Source: Teratosphaeria epicoccoides
Lineage: Eukaryota; Ascomycota; Dothideomycetes; Mycosphaerellales; Teratosphaeriaceae
Reading direction: 5' to 3'
Assembly (NCBI GenBank): GCA_021401465.1
Contig: JADDMT010000048.1
Span: 62,001-126,000, forward strand
Length of the DNA stretch: 64,000 bases
The notes below the pieces were generated by a model that had not been told where the DNA came from, did not search any database, and saw nothing but the letters and a program-made list of their open reading frames with translations. Below, piece by piece: positions 34,126 through 46,175 of the stretch. The translations under genes were made by a program, and so were the position numbers. How positions within the stretch are numbered: the stretch's first letter is position 1; each line of letters opens with the position of its first letter.

Positions 34126-34777
34126 CTACCATGAACAAACGAGTGCAATTTCCCTCCCCCCTGCTCCTTCCCACCAAGCCCAGCCGCAAAACCCCTTCGG
34201 CTTGAAGCCCTCCTCCCCAGCACTCTCCATCACAAACCCAGCCCTACTCACCGCTTCCACGACCTGCCTCCGACCCAAATTTCCCGCCACAGTCTTCCTA
34301 CCCAAGAATTCCGCCTCGCCATCTTCCATATCAACCGGCACAGTCCCAAACACAAACCAGCTACCCGGCTTCAACCACGAGGATCCCCTCGAAAAGAAAT
34401 CTCGAATGTCCTGCTGAGACACGCCTGCCAAGCAGGAGAAATACGCAGTAACGGCGTCATACTGCCCTATGTTTTCAGAGGCAGGCTGCCAGGTTCTAGA
34501 GTCCGCGACAATGAAGTGCGCGCCTGGCACGGCTTTAAGGCGTAGCCTATCACCCTAGGCGAGGTGTCGGTGCCCGTCACGTCGTGGCCGGCTTTCACGA
34601 GCATCTCGCGTGCTGGCGGATGTCAATGTTTTTTGGGATTCGGCTTCAGCTAGGAGGAGAGGAGCTCAAGTGATCGGATGTGAGCAGGTACGTCGTAGCG
34701 GGGAAATCTCCGTAGCGTTTGGCAATGTCGTCGAAGAACTTCTGAGCTGGCGGTGGTTCTGCTGTAGACTGAGACAT
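34126..34777 (-). pseudogene. SAM-dependent methyltransferase, broken
   Basis: Class I methyltransferase fragment set. ATG at 34777 opens MSQSTAEPPPAQKFFDDIAK and RYGDFPATTY, then stops at TGA 34646-34648. In a second frame the SAM-domain continuation is visible (REMLVKAGHDVTGTDTSPR VIGYA), but the usual GCG-rich motif I is degraded (the bases there read IDIRQHAR instead of an L-D-x-G-C-G-x-G pattern). Near 34540 the frame shifts again, and the C-terminal third (VPGAHFIVADSRTW, YDAVTAYFSCLAGVSQQDI, SSWLKPGSWFVFG, FCGWAWWEGAGG) is intact from about 34530 to its stop. Loss of motif I with one stop and two shifts makes function very unlikely. The family is common in fungi for small-molecule methylation. 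Confidence 0.75.
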
Positions 34778-35114
34778 GGTCGTCCTTGTGCCAGGCTCTC
34801 TACAAATGTGAGGTGAGGTCGCTTTTGGCCCGGAGCTGTATGCCGGGGGTGAAGCTTAGGCACTTTCTTATGTCTTGAGCAGTAAGTCAGTCTGCGGTAT
34901 GAGGTCGGGTATAAATTTCGTGCTTGCTCAAGCTATCCCGTTTCTGGAGCTCTGTTCAAGCACCAGCTGAGCAGGAGAGAGCCGTCCGTCGCATCACGTC
35001 GAATCGTAGCAGAAGCGTCTCACTGAAGATGTCGATTATTTCCGGTTCTACATGTATGGTATATCATAAAAAGCAAGAGCCAGCTTGAACGCTCACAAAA
35101 GTGCAAAGCCGTTG

Positions 35115-35180
35115 GCAGTTGATGCAAAGGCGTCGCTAAATCGGTTCCAAACAGTCAACCTGCCAAAACAAAGCTGACTG
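35115..35180 (+). repeat. Fragment of the 32-34 kb repeat near the IZH3 3' end
   Basis: AAGGCGTCGCTAAATCGG followed by GTCAACCTGCC resembles AAGGCGTCGCTGAAAGCG followed by GTCAATCTGTCC in copy B (about 33090-33130). The match is short and overlaps the expected 3' UTR. Confidence 0.35.
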
Positions 35181-35186
35181 CAGAGT

Positions 35187-36686
35187 CTAATAAACTGGGC
35201 AGTCGATCTCAGCCGCCCGTCTGAATGCTTCGGTGAAGAAGCTCTGCATAGCACTGTAATGGAAGAGTATGCCACCCAACACTGCAAGATGCCAGATGTT
35301 GTGGCTCGCGCCCACGTAGTCAAACCAGCCTGGCAGGAAGCGTTCGGGTACTTTGCCTGCATACAGGATCGCACCAGCCAGGTATACAGACACCGACTTC
35401 GTAATCGGTGCATAGAAATATGCCGTCTCGCTCCAGCCGCGCTCATACGTCAGTTGCAGGACCGGAAAGAAGCCGGTCGCTGCAAGGCTGACATAGAAAC
35501 CCACACGCGCCCAGCTCATATCTGCACGATTGAAGGTTGGATGCCAGGGCAATACCGTGCCCGCAGCACCGAGGACGAATGTAGTAGTGAGATATGTCCA
35601 GCGGCTCCATGGCTCGCAGTAGAATGCTGTGTACTCTGTCGTCATGATGCTGGCTGCGACTAGCAGCGAAATGCCGGTGTAATCAACGCAAGCAAATCTC
35701 TCCATCAGCGTCTGGTTGGAGATGCTGGACATGGTGTGCCACATAGTGCTGCAGACCAGGCACTTGCATGCTGCGAAGAAGAAGCAGCCGGCGATGAAGA
35801 TGTCGAATTTGGTTGCCGAGGTGAAGGCAGGTGTGGCTGGATAGACGTAGAATGCCAGTGCGAGGACGATGATCAGCCCGATTGCGTGAGACCAGATATT
35901 GAACGCTTCGTTAGATATCCAGAAGCAGGAGCGTATGCAGTCAATCTTGGTTTCAGAAAAGCGGTATCCGGACAAGATGTGAGGGTTCACTCTCCATGGC
36001 TCAGGTAGATGCTCGTAGGTGATGAGGCCATGATTTCTCGCGTGCTGCACTGCTTCTTCGATTTTGATCTTGAGCTTGTCCTTTGCTCGTCTGGCGGCAT
36101 CGGCTCCCTCGTGCACGATAAATGCCGCCTTGTTGGCTGCATTATCTGCGTATGCAATCGAAGAGTCCAGCATGTCGTGCGCAGTAGCCGAAAAGCCATG
36201 CTTTTGCAACGCATATGCTCGCTTCTCGAAATCCGTCATGATGGCTTCACACACCTTGACACCCTCCTTGACTTTCTGCTCCATCGTCTCTTTCCTCGCC
36301 AGCGCACCGCGATAGTGCTCGTCCACAGTATCGACCAAAACCTTCGCTCGCCTCCTTGCTCCCTCGCCCGCTTGCATGCAGCTCTCATGTACGTCATGTA
36401 GTGTGTCGTAAGCATACTTCATGCCCTCGTCAATCTTCAGATGACCGTATGTTTCCATCATCTCCAGCCGTCGTCCTAGATCTGCCAGAAATCGATCCAC
36501 CATGACCTGCACATTCTCGCGCTCAACACTCCATGATCTAGGATTGTAAGAGGAGTGTCTTCGTCTCTTGCGTGCTCTGTTTGCATCAATTTCGAATTCG
36601 GCCCCAGACGTGGCGCCGACCAAGGGCTCCTCATATGACTCTGTGCAGGTGGATGTAGAGCCACCCATAGTGCTGTACGCAGACAT
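35187..36686 (-). CDS. PAQR/Izh3-like seven-helix membrane protein
   Basis: Progestin/adipoQ-receptor (hemolysin III superfamily) membrane protein, like yeast Izh3, linked in yeast to zinc and sterol homeostasis. One exon, 499 residues from ATG 36686. The first 240 residues are soluble, mostly helical and charged (RKETMEQKVKEGVKVCEAIM, ADAARRAKDKLKIKIEEA), as in long Izh3-type members. The membrane core starts at PWRVNPHILSGYRFSETKID with SNEAFNIWSHAIGLIIVL. Metal-site-like residues are seen in LVCSTMWHTMSS, in VDYTGISLLVAAS and in the late ASHNIWHLAVLGG. Seven hydrophobic helices can be counted from about residue 270 to 480. Signalling or hydrolase activity is unproven for fungal members. 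Confidence 0.88.
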   Translation of the reverse strand: MSAYSTMGGSTSTCTESYEEPLVGATSGAEFEIDANRARKRRRHSSYNPRSWSVERENVQVMVDRFLADLGRRLEMMETYGHLKIDEGMKYAYDTLHDVHESCMQAGEGARRRAKVLVDTVDEHYRGALARKETMEQKVKEGVKVCEAIMTDFEKRAYALQKHGFSATAHDMLDSSIAYADNAANKAAFIVHEGADAARRAKDKLKIKIEEAVQHARNHGLITYEHLPEPWRVNPHILSGYRFSETKIDCIRSCFWISNEAFNIWSHAIGLIIVLALAFYVYPATPAFTSATKFDIFIAGCFFFAACKCLVCSTMWHTMSSISNQTLMERFACVDYTGISLLVAASIMTTEYTAFYCEPWSRWTYLTTTFVLGAAGTVLPWHPTFNRADMSWARVGFYVSLAATGFFPVLQLTYERGWSETAYFYAPITKSVSVYLAGAILYAGKVPERFLPGWFDYVGASHNIWHLAVLGGILFHYSAMQSFFTEAFRRAAEIDCPVY

Positions 36687-38917
36687 CTTGCCTGGTCTAT
36701 CCGGAGATACCTGATGCTGGGCAGAAGGTCGAAAAAAAGGGCGCTGGGGGTTTCTTCGCGGTCTGACGCCTCGGAAATTTGATTCACTTTGCTAATGACA
36801 ATGCCGTTACGGAGACAATGATGAGCTACAGTCAATGTCGAACACAATCTCGTAAAGACAGCGAAGATCAACGCACAAATAACAAGAATTCGATTGGATC
36901 TGATATGTACAGACGTAAGTGACGGGGGGAGAGAGAGCGATTATTTGCATGGAAGATCTCATTATTGTGTTTGCCCCACGCAAGGGCTACGTCTTGCTGC
37001 ATGTCGCCTGCTCGCACACGATTGGTGGAAAGCGTATCGTGTCTTGGGCTCGCTTACGCCGATGCCAGGAGCATGTGAAGTGAAACCATCAAAGCCACCT
37101 CCGAACGCGCAACATCCCAAAGCTTTTACTCTCTTCGCACGAACAAAGGTGGATGGTCCTGTAATGCTAGCTGAACGTCTGGCAAGGCAGGAGAATTAAG
37201 CAACGAAGATCGCCTTGTGGCATCGCGGCAACCACTGCCTGTAGCGATGTATACAGTCTGCTCTCAGGCAACTGGCATCTGCATTCGCAGGAGAGCTGGT
37301 GAATGCCTTGAACATGGCTCTGCCGCCTCGTGTCCCCGTGAGCTCTTCCTGTTGCAAAACTTCAATCGCATGTGAACGACGGGACAGAAGTGATAGCATA
37401 CACCTAGGTGTCTTGTCCCATCCGAAATCTGCTCCATACAGCCGTCACTACTATTCTACTGCGCACGGCGTAGTATAGATCAATTGGTCTTCAGACGCTG
37501 TCCCGACCACACCGCAGAGGGCTCCATGTCTTCCAAGCTGCTTGAAACTATCAAAGTAGACATACTCGAGTCTGTCACATGAAAGATGTGAATGGTACTC
37601 TTCGCCGCTTGCCCCTTACAAGCCTGGCGTGGATGAAGTAATTGATCCACAACTTTCTTGACACCAGGACGTCTTGAGACTTCTTCACAGACATTCTGGC
37701 ATACCTTTGTAAGATCGAAGCTTTCCTCAGCGGTACGAATGCCCCGTCTGTCGCCGAGCTGGACTCCTTTCCTCTTTCACTACACGACGCGCTACGTTCT
37801 GTCGATCCCCAACAGTCACGTTGTGAACAATGCCCGTCTGTCGCGACACCATTAGCAAGGTCCGTTTCGCACGACGTTCCTTCCACCGAGCTTCGAAAGG
37901 GCCAGGACCATGAGAGATAAGTGCAACTAGGTAGCCGGCAGCATGATTCGCGAATGGCTCGCACAACAGCAGGTTGGTCGAGGATACTGGTCTCACATCC
38001 ATAATGCGATCACCAATAATGATACCGGCGTCGTCAAAGCGTAAGTTGATGCAGTAGTTCCTTCCCCGAGGGCTGCGAGGCCATCATCTCGCGAGTAGGC
38101 ATGCCAACCTCTTCAACATGCAGCGTAAGCAGGTAAAAAGCACAGCCCCGTTCAGACAAGTGCCTACCAGATCATCTGAGATACCTTGTTCGCGAAGCAC
38201 GGGGCAAGATTGAGCCACTGTTCTTCTAGCATCAGGACGGGGAACCCGAGATGTGGCCGCAGTGCTGTCAAGGAAGTCGTATGCCGACGACCCATGACTA
38301 GAGGCTCTAGTACTTCAGAGATGCATACGCGTGGTCGACGTTATGCCTGCTTCGGCGGGATGGCTGCAGGCGCTTCGCGGCTAGGCGGTCTACTGTATTG
38401 TCACGTGTCGAGCTGTGGGTCGACGTCTCGCGGATTTCGACGCACCTTGGGGTCTGAAGAACCTTGTTGTCATTTGAGGGAGGGTTTGGAGAGTAGTGTC
38501 ATATGGCCGCGGCAAGCCGTGTCGCTGGTGTCAAGTGTTGCAGCACCCTCTTCCGAGTGATGGTCTGCGGGTCAGGAGAGGCGAGGGTTTCATCTTTCCC
38601 AATCGATTAAAGAAATGGAGGGGCTCCGTGATAAGCCTCAGCAACAAGGCTAACATCTGATAATACACGTATGGTGACGGGGAAACGGTCTGGTCTCGCT
38701 TCTTGTTTGAGGTCATTGGCGCCACCAACATTTGTCTTTAGGCTGCAGCATCCATCTGCAATCCTTCAGTCGAAAATAGTGACTGAAACGAGTAGGTGAC
38801 TACTGTGTCCTTGTGCCTCGTGCTCACCCTGTTCTCTCGCTCTTGACGCTGACCCAGAGCACTCATAAACTGCGATAGTCATATCACTTTCAGCTCCATC
38901 AAACCCTGGTGGCAGAA
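36687..38917. other. Long intergenic region with an orphan ORF
   Basis: 2.2 kb between the divergent IZH3-like and AAA ATPase genes. Most of it shows no coding signal. On the minus strand an ORF at 37727-38002 (about 91 codons, MDVRPVSSTNLLLCEPFANH onward) reads plausibly like protein and is open upstream to about 38060. It has no recognised relatives, and neither splice sites nor a family support it as a gene. Confidence 0.35.
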
Positions 38918-40596
38918 ATGGAACCTTTCACTCTGATTGAGGAAAACAACCTCGGCTTAAATAAATTCCCGCATCATCTCTTCGACGATGTGGCCCGCCT
39001 CGGGTCAGCCAAAACCGCCGACCACGATCTGCAATACGTCAAAGCCCTTCGCGAAGCAAACCCAGGCTATATTGTGACCGCCATTCCCCAATCTAACGTT
39101 GGGCTACGAGCGTTCGCACTGGCTGGCTTCGCGACCTGCGAGCTCGACAAAGAAACAGACTCCTTCGCCAGCTGGCGAGGCTTCAATGCACCTGCTCTAC
39201 GGCAGAATAGAGGAACTCTAGCCGAGAGCGTGTTCTTTGCCAAGTACCACTACAAATGGAAAGTCAGTATTGATGCATAGGAGGGCATTTCGTGTCCGAG
39301 AACATTCACTGACCTTCTATCTGTCACTCCGGCAGGACGAGGACTTCATACTCTTCACTGTATCGAATTTGCAATATGTGCTCAAAGAGCGACGAGGCGA
39401 CGAGCACCCTCTTGGCCCTTCCAAGATCACAGATGCGCTCATCCAGACCGTCGGTGACTGGCTCCTCAGCGACCGAGAAGTTGTTTGGGTCTTCGACAAT
39501 TACTGGCAGCGCAGCAAAGATTTGTACAAAGAAGTTCAGAAAGCATCATGGGAGAAAGTCATCTTGGATGAGTCGCAGAAGGCAGAACTGACTAGTGTGG
39601 CGAATACCTTCTTCAGCAGCAAGGATGTCTACGAAGACCTCGGCGTGCCGTGGAAACGTGGACTTTTGTTCCATGGCCCTCCTGGCAACGGGAAGACGAT
39701 CTCGATCAAGGCATTGATGCACACGCTTCTGGATAGAGACGATCCGATCCCAACTTTGTACGTGAAGCGTGCGCCGCAGACCTATTACATTAGGTTGGTC
39801 TTTGAGCAGGCGAGGGCGCTGGCGCCTTGTATGCTCGTGCTGGAGGATATCGAGACGATTGTGACGCCGGCGACACGCAGCTACTGTACGTATTGCCCTG
39901 AGCCCCTCTTCTCTCCGAAACACAGGGCACAGCTCAAGTGAATACACAGTCTTCAACGAACTCGACGGACTGGAGAACAATGACGGCCTCTTCGTTGTGG
40001 CCTCGACAAACTACCTTGACCGTCTTGACCCGGGCTTGACGAAACGTCCCAGTAGATTTGACAGGAAATACCTCTTTCCCCTACCTAATAAGCATGAGAG
40101 GACGTTGTACTGCGAGTACTGGAGGCACAAACTGGAGAAGAAACCGTCGATTGAGTTTCCGAAGAAGTTGTGCCAGGCCATGGCGCACATCACGCCTCAT
40201 TTCTCATTCGCGTTTCTGCAAGAGTGCTTCGTAGCTACTCTGCTAATTCTGGCGCGTGGTCAGATTGTGCAGGGGAGTGGGTGCGGGGAAGGGGATGATG
40301 ACTTGGAGAAGTATGAAATCTGGAGAGTGTTCAGGCAGCAAGCGGATAATCTGAGGAAGGAAGTGAATGGCTCGGATGGGGGAGCAGACGCTGTGGATGG
40401 GGTGGGAGATGGCATCGATGTCGCCATGTTTGCTCCGCAAGATGGTAGTGGGTTGGAGGGGCTCGGAGGAGAGCCAGGGCGTGATGGAGAGGTGCCTGAT
40501 CTAAGTCACTTGCATGTGTCTGAGGATGGAGTTTTGCCTGAACTGCGCTTGACAAAGGGGCGATATTTCAACTCGAAGGTGTGGGAGTTGAAGTAA
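38918..40596 (+). CDS. AAA-type ATPase (fungal, unassigned)
   Basis: Exon 1 38918-39262, intron 39263-39335 (73 nt, branch CACTGAC), exon 2 39336-39885, intron 39886-39949 (64 nt), exon 3 39950-40596; about 513 residues from ATG 38918 (MEPFTLIEENNLG). The N-terminal 240 residues are unassigned (NYWQRSKDLYKEVQKASWEK just precedes the ATPase core). The AAA core has Walker A LLFHGPPGNGKTISIKAL, Walker B CMLVLEDIETIV, the segment FFNELDGLENNDGLFVVAST joined across intron 2, sensor NYLDRLDPGLTKRPSRFDRKY with the arginine finger, then a helical lid. The C-terminus is acidic and Gly-rich before a short conserved end (KGRYFNSKVWELK). Similar single-AAA proteins are common and uncharacterised in Pezizomycotina. 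The substrate is unknown; no transmembrane helix or Bcs1-type targeting signal is seen. Confidence 0.85.
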
Positions 40597-41204
40597 TAAG
40601 CCATAAACTCGAGGAGAAACTAGTGTGCACCTTCCTCCTGGGGATACTGAGCGTCCGCCTTGGCGCGGCAAAGACTCTGAGGCTTCACCGCTTCACGCTT
40701 AGAGTCATTGATTGTGCTGATCCGCGTCGTGCCATCTGTCGATCAAGATACACAAGCGTCGACACAGCGGTGCGGTGGTGCATGAGAGGCAGCATAATCG
40801 CCGTTCGTTCCATTTATCATCACCTGCACGCGAGAGTGTGGGTCTTCTCTAAAGTCCGTTGTCAGCTCCGATCAACTGTGGAGATGACAGGGCGTGACGG
40901 AGAACAAGATGCGGCTAGCATGCACAGTCCAGCCAATCAGAAATGATCTGCAAACGATCTGCGTTCGGACTTCGGCACTCTTTGACAGACTGGCCGGCCG
41001 CGTTGAGGCATCATACACACTGAGGGACTCCACTAATTTTGTTTTGTGGTAGTCGAGGCAGTCGCATGTGCGTTTGCCTCTTGTTGTCTTGTCAAGTTCG
41101 CTCTGACAACAATAATAATGAGTTGTCGTGACCCTGTTCTTCCCTCCATTCCTTGATCTTCAGCCACCAAGTCTTGGCGTGTCTTGCCAAGGGACCAGGA
41201 TACC
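40597..41204. other. Intergenic region upstream of the ABC transporter
   Basis: 608 bp between tandem genes. It should hold the AAA ATPase terminator and the ABC transporter promoter. No ORF or repeat worth listing was seen. Confidence 0.4.
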
Positions 41205-44200
41205 ATGACGGACAGCACGCCCATCCCGGAGAAACAGTGGGCATCAACCACTGAAACACACGGCCCGCACGATACCCATACACAGGAACCTCTGGCGGAG
41301 GTGGAAGTTGTCGAGTCAGGTGATTCGACGAATGAGGAAACGCATATTGATAAGGTCGGTGTAGAGGAGGATTCGTCTTCGTCAAGCGATCATGGCAAGC
41401 ATGCTGTGCGGGCGCCACTTGAGCGGTCATCGAGCGCATGGACGGGGACGAGTGCCGCGACATCGATCGGTGAGCGACAACGGCCTGAGCAGGCGCCAAG
41501 AAAGAGGACGCTGTGGGAGAAGATCAATCCGTTGAAGCGCAAGAATGTGCCGCCAGTGCCCACCGAGCGGCAGCCGTCGCCAGAAGCCAATGCCAATGTA
41601 TTCAGCCAGATTTATTTCCAATGGATGGGGCCGTTGATGAATGTGGGCTACCAGCGTCCGCTGGAGGCGAACGATCTATGGAAGGTCAACCCCGGCCGGA
41701 GCGTCGATGTACTGCAGCCGCGCCTGATCGAGAACTACAAGAAGCGCAAAGATGCTGGGAGTCAGCACCCGTTGAACATGGCGTTGTACGACACGTTCAA
41801 GAAGGAGTTCTGGATAGGAGGCGCGTGCCAGTTGACCGCGTCGTGCGTGCAGGTGCTGTCACCGTTTACGATGAAATACTTGATCATATACGCTGGAAAA
41901 GCGTACGTCGCCGCGCAGGGTAAGGGCACGGCACCGCCGATCGGGCATGGTATTGGACTTGTGTTTGGCATCACCATCATGCAGATGATTCAGTCGTTGT
42001 GCACGAACCATTTCATCTACCGCGGCATGACGGTGGGTGGGCAGTCGCGTGGCGTGCTCATTGCCACTATCTTTGACAAAGCCATGAAGCTTTCTGGACG
42101 CGCAAGAGCCGGTGGCAAAGCTCCGTGGTCACAGGTTGAGATGCCGGAGGGCATCAAGCCTGGCAGTAAGGAAGAGAAAGCATTTCTGGCACGGCAGCTA
42201 GAAGCCAAGAACAAGAAGAATGGCGAAGGTTGGGGCAACGGCCGCATCATCAACTTGATGTCCATGGATACCTACCGTGTGGATCAGGCGTCGGGCATGT
42301 TCCATATGATTTGGACTTCGCCGATTCAGGTTCTGCTTACCCTCGCTTTGCTGCTGATCAACTTGACGTACAGTGCTCTGGCGGGATTTGCATTCATAGT
42401 GCTCATGATGCCGCTTCTGGCTCGCGCGATCAAGAGCTTGATGGGTCGTCGGAAGGCGATCAACAAGATCACGGATCAGCGTGTCAATCTGACGCAAGAG
42501 ATTCTGTCGTCTGTGCGCTTCGTGAAGTACTTCGGCTGGGAGACCAGCTTCTTGAACCGACTGCACCAGATTCGATCAACTGAGATTGGTAAGATTAGCT
42601 TCCTGCTTTCTATCAGGAATGGTATTCAAGCGGTTTCGATGACGATCCCGATCTTTGCATCCATGTTGGCGTTCATTACATACTCGCAAACACACCCAGG
42701 ATTGCCTCCCGCAGCGACTTTCTCCTCGTTGGCTCTGTTCAACGCCATTCGCGTCCCGCTTAACTTGCTGCCCATGGTCATCGGTCAGGTCGTCGATGCA
42801 AACGCATCACTGGGCCGTATTCAGGAGTTCTTGGAGGCGGAAGAGAGTAACGATGAAGCGAACTGGGATTATGAGGAGAAGAGCGCAATCAAAATTGAGC
42901 ATGCGACGTTTACCTGGGAACGCACGCCGAGTCAGCAGGGCGATGGCGGCAATAATTTGAAAGGCCCGAAGAGCTATAAGCAGCAGAAGGTCGAGAAGAA
43001 GCAGTCGAAGAAGGATGAGAAGGAAAACCAGAAGAGGAACAAGAAGGAGGAGAAAGAGGCACCACAGAAGGGGAGCGCATCGCAGACGCCTGAGACCCCT
43101 GGAATGCCAAGTACACCTGCCGAGGAGGAGGAGAAGCCGTTCCAGATCCGGAGTATCGACTTGAATATCGGGCGTAATGAACTTGTAGCTGTGATTGGCT
43201 CTGTCGGGTCTGGCAAGTCGTCGCTGCTTGGTGCACTGGCTGGTGATATGCGAAGGACGAACGGCTCCGTGACTTTTGGCGCCAGTCGCGCCTTCTGTCC
43301 GCAGTACGCTTGGATTCAAAACGCAACATTGAGGCAGAACATCGTATTTGGCAAGGAGTACGACAGACGGTGGTACAATGACGTTGTGGACGCCTGTGCG
43401 CTGAGACCAGATCTCGAGATGTTGCCAAACGGGGACATGACTGAGATCGGTGAGCGTGGTATCACCGTGTCTGGTGGTCAGAAGCAGAGATTGAATATCG
43501 CGAGAGCGATATATTTCAACGCGGACATTGTGCTGATGGACGACCCGCTCTCGGCTGTGGATGCGCACGTGGGACGACACATCATGGACGAAGCTATCTG
43601 CGGCCTGCTGAAAGACAAGGCGAGGGTGTTGGCTACACATCAATTGCACGTACTGCACCGCGTCGATAGGATTGTGTGGATGAAGGAGGGCGCGATCTAC
43701 AAGGTCGCCACGTATGATGAGCTGATGGCGCATGATGGAGAGTTCCAGAAGTTGATGGAGACGACTGCTAGAGAGGAGAAGAAAGAGACGCCAGCCGACG
43801 GGGACGAAGTGGAGGACGAGAAGAAGGACGCGCAAAGGAGGAAAGGAAGGAGGAGTAAAGGCGCAGCGCTGATGCAGACCGAAGAGAGGAGTGTCGCGAG
43901 CGTGGGCTGGGAAGTCTATGCGGCATACATTCGGGCTTCTGGATCGATTCTGAATGCGCCTATGGTCCTGATCACGCTCATTGTGTCGCAAGGCGCGAAT
44001 ATCATGACCTCGCTCTGGCTCTCGTACTGGACTTCTCAACGCTTCGGGCTGCATCAAGGCACGTACATTGGTGTCTATGCCGCGCTCGGTGTTTTGCAGG
44101 CAGCGCTGCTTTTCACGTTCTCCGTCATGCTCACGACTTTGAGCACCCGCGCATCGAAGGTCATGCTCCAGCGTGCCATCAAGAGAGTACTCAGAGCACC

Positions 44201-45798
44201 AATGAGTTTCTTCGACACGACGCCATTGGGCCGTATCACAAACCGCTTTTCCAAGGATGTGGATACCATGGACAATAACCTCTCGGACAGCATTCGCATG
44301 TTCTTCATCACCATGGCCATGATCCTCTCAGTCTTCATCCTGATCATTGCGTACTACTACTACTTCGTCGTCGCTCTTGCGCCCCTGACGTGTCTCTTCG
44401 TACTAGCGGCAGGCTACTACAGAGCTTCGGCGCGAGAGATTAAGAGACATGAAGCTGTGCTCCGCAGTGTCGTCTTCAGCAAGTTCGGTGAGGCGGTCAC
44501 AGGTATCAGTACGATACGAGCGTATGGCTTGCAGCAGCAATTCCAGCGCTCCGTCTCAGACGCAGTCGACGAGATGGACGGCGCATACTTCCTGACCTTT
44601 AGCAACCAGCGGTGGCTGTCTACGCGTCTCGATGCGATCGGCAACCTCCTAGTCTTCGTGGTCGGCATTCTGATTGTGACAAGTCGATTCAGCATCAATC
44701 CTTCCACAGGCGGTCTGGTCATGAGTTACATCCTCACGATCGTGCAGATGATCCAGTTCACGGTGAGGCAGCTGGCCGAGGTGGAGAATAACATGAACTC
44801 CACCGAGCGTCTGCACTACTACGGCACGCAGCTGGAGGAGGAAGCACCGTTGCATCTCGGCGATGTACGACCGACCTGGCCAGAGAATGGCGAGATCGTA
44901 TTCGACGACGTACAGATGCGCTACAGAGCCGGCTTGCCGCTTGTGCTCAAAGGCTTAAGCATGCACGTGAAAGGCGGCGAACGCATCGGCGTCGTCGGCC
45001 GAACAGGTGCAGGCAAGAGCTCCATCATGTCCACCGTTTTTCGCCTCGTCGAGCTCTCTGGCGGCAGCATCACCATCGATGGCGTCAACATTGCGACGGT
45101 AGGACTCCACGACCTGCGCTCTCGACTCGCAATCATCCCGCAAGACCCCACTCTCTTCCGCGGCACTATCCGAAGCAACCTGGATCCCTTTGATGAACAC
45201 ACTGACCTCGAGCTCTGGAACGCGCTCCGGCAGGCCGATCTCGTGGGCGCAGAACAGGAGCTCGGAGACGAGGGCGGGCGTATTCACCTGGATACCGCGG
45301 TTGAAGATGAAGGTCTCAATTTCTCACTTGGACAACGGCAGCTCCTGGCTCTCGCCCGTGCGCTAGTGCGAGGATCGCAGATTATCGTCTGTGATGAGGC
45401 GACGTCATCTGTGGACTTTGAGACCGATCAGAAGATCCAGAGGACGATTGTGAGAGGGTTTAAGGGAAAGACGTTGCTGTGTATTGGTAAGCACCTGTCA
45501 CCCCCCTTCGCGTGCAGTCGATTACATTGCTGACATTGTATCGCTAGCTCACCGCCTCAAAACCATCATCGGCTACGACCGCATCCTCGTCATGGACCAA
45601 GGCAACGTCGCGGAATTGGACTCGCCGATCAGGCTTTATGACCAGGGTGGTATCTTTAGGAGTATGTGTGACAGGTCTGGGATCCGGAGGGAGGATTTCT
45701 TCAGCAGTCAGGAGGCGCATTTTGAGGACGAGAGTCCGGTTTTGGAGAAGACGTTGAGTCGCGCTGTTGAAGATGCGGGTGGAGATAAGGCGATATGA
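41205..45798 (+). CDS. ABCC (MRP/Yor1-like) multidrug transporter
   Basis: Full-length ATP-driven exporter of the ABCC family, most like yeast Yor1. Exon 1 41205-45486, intron 45487-45547 (61 nt, branch TGCTGAC), exon 2 45548-45798; about 1,510 residues. Layout is TMD1-NBD1-TMD2-NBD2 without the extra MRP TMD0. TMD1 has LVNLTQEILSSVRFVKYFGWE-type coupling helices. NBD1: Walker A GSVGSGKSS near residue 664, signature VSGGQKQR near 754, Walker B IVLMDDPLSAVD. NBD2: Walker A GRTGAGKSS near 1264, signature FSLGQRQLL, Walker B IIVCDEATSSVD, then IAHRLKTII across the intron. A Lys/Glu-rich linker (residues about 590-645) interrupts the start of NBD1. The first codon used is the ATG after a TTG. Location is probably the plasma membrane; substrates are unknown. 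Confidence 0.93.
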
Positions 45799-46175
45799 CG
45801 ACAGAATTCGGGATTCGATAAGACCTTTGTCTAGGTGTATTGGGCATAGCGTTGGTGTTGTCTCTGGTATGGTTGGGCTTAGATATTCCTGATCTTATTG
45901 CATGCGAGACAATGTCTTTGGGTTGACTGAGAAAAGCTTGGTACGCTCACGACGACACACGAATTATATTTCCACAGAAATCATATCCGAGATCTGCATG
46001 TGCATCTCACAGCAAAGCTTTTACTGTTCAACCTCCCCAGACACCCCATCCTGCCTTCAACACTAAACGTATTCTTGTGATCGCATAACGGACTCAAAAA
46101 GCATCATAATCATCCTAACAGCTCGGGACCATAACGCCTGCTTCGATCAGACCACACACCCTCGTCCAGTCTCCC
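45799..46175. other. Convergent intergenic region
   Basis: 377 bp between the ABC transporter and the convergent metallo-beta-lactamase-fold gene. No feature was recognised. Confidence 0.4.

Noticed and set aside
42807..44057. 416-codon minus-strand frame
   Set aside because: It lies entirely antisense within the ABC transporter, and its composition (His, Arg, Leu rich) is that of a reverse-frame shadow.
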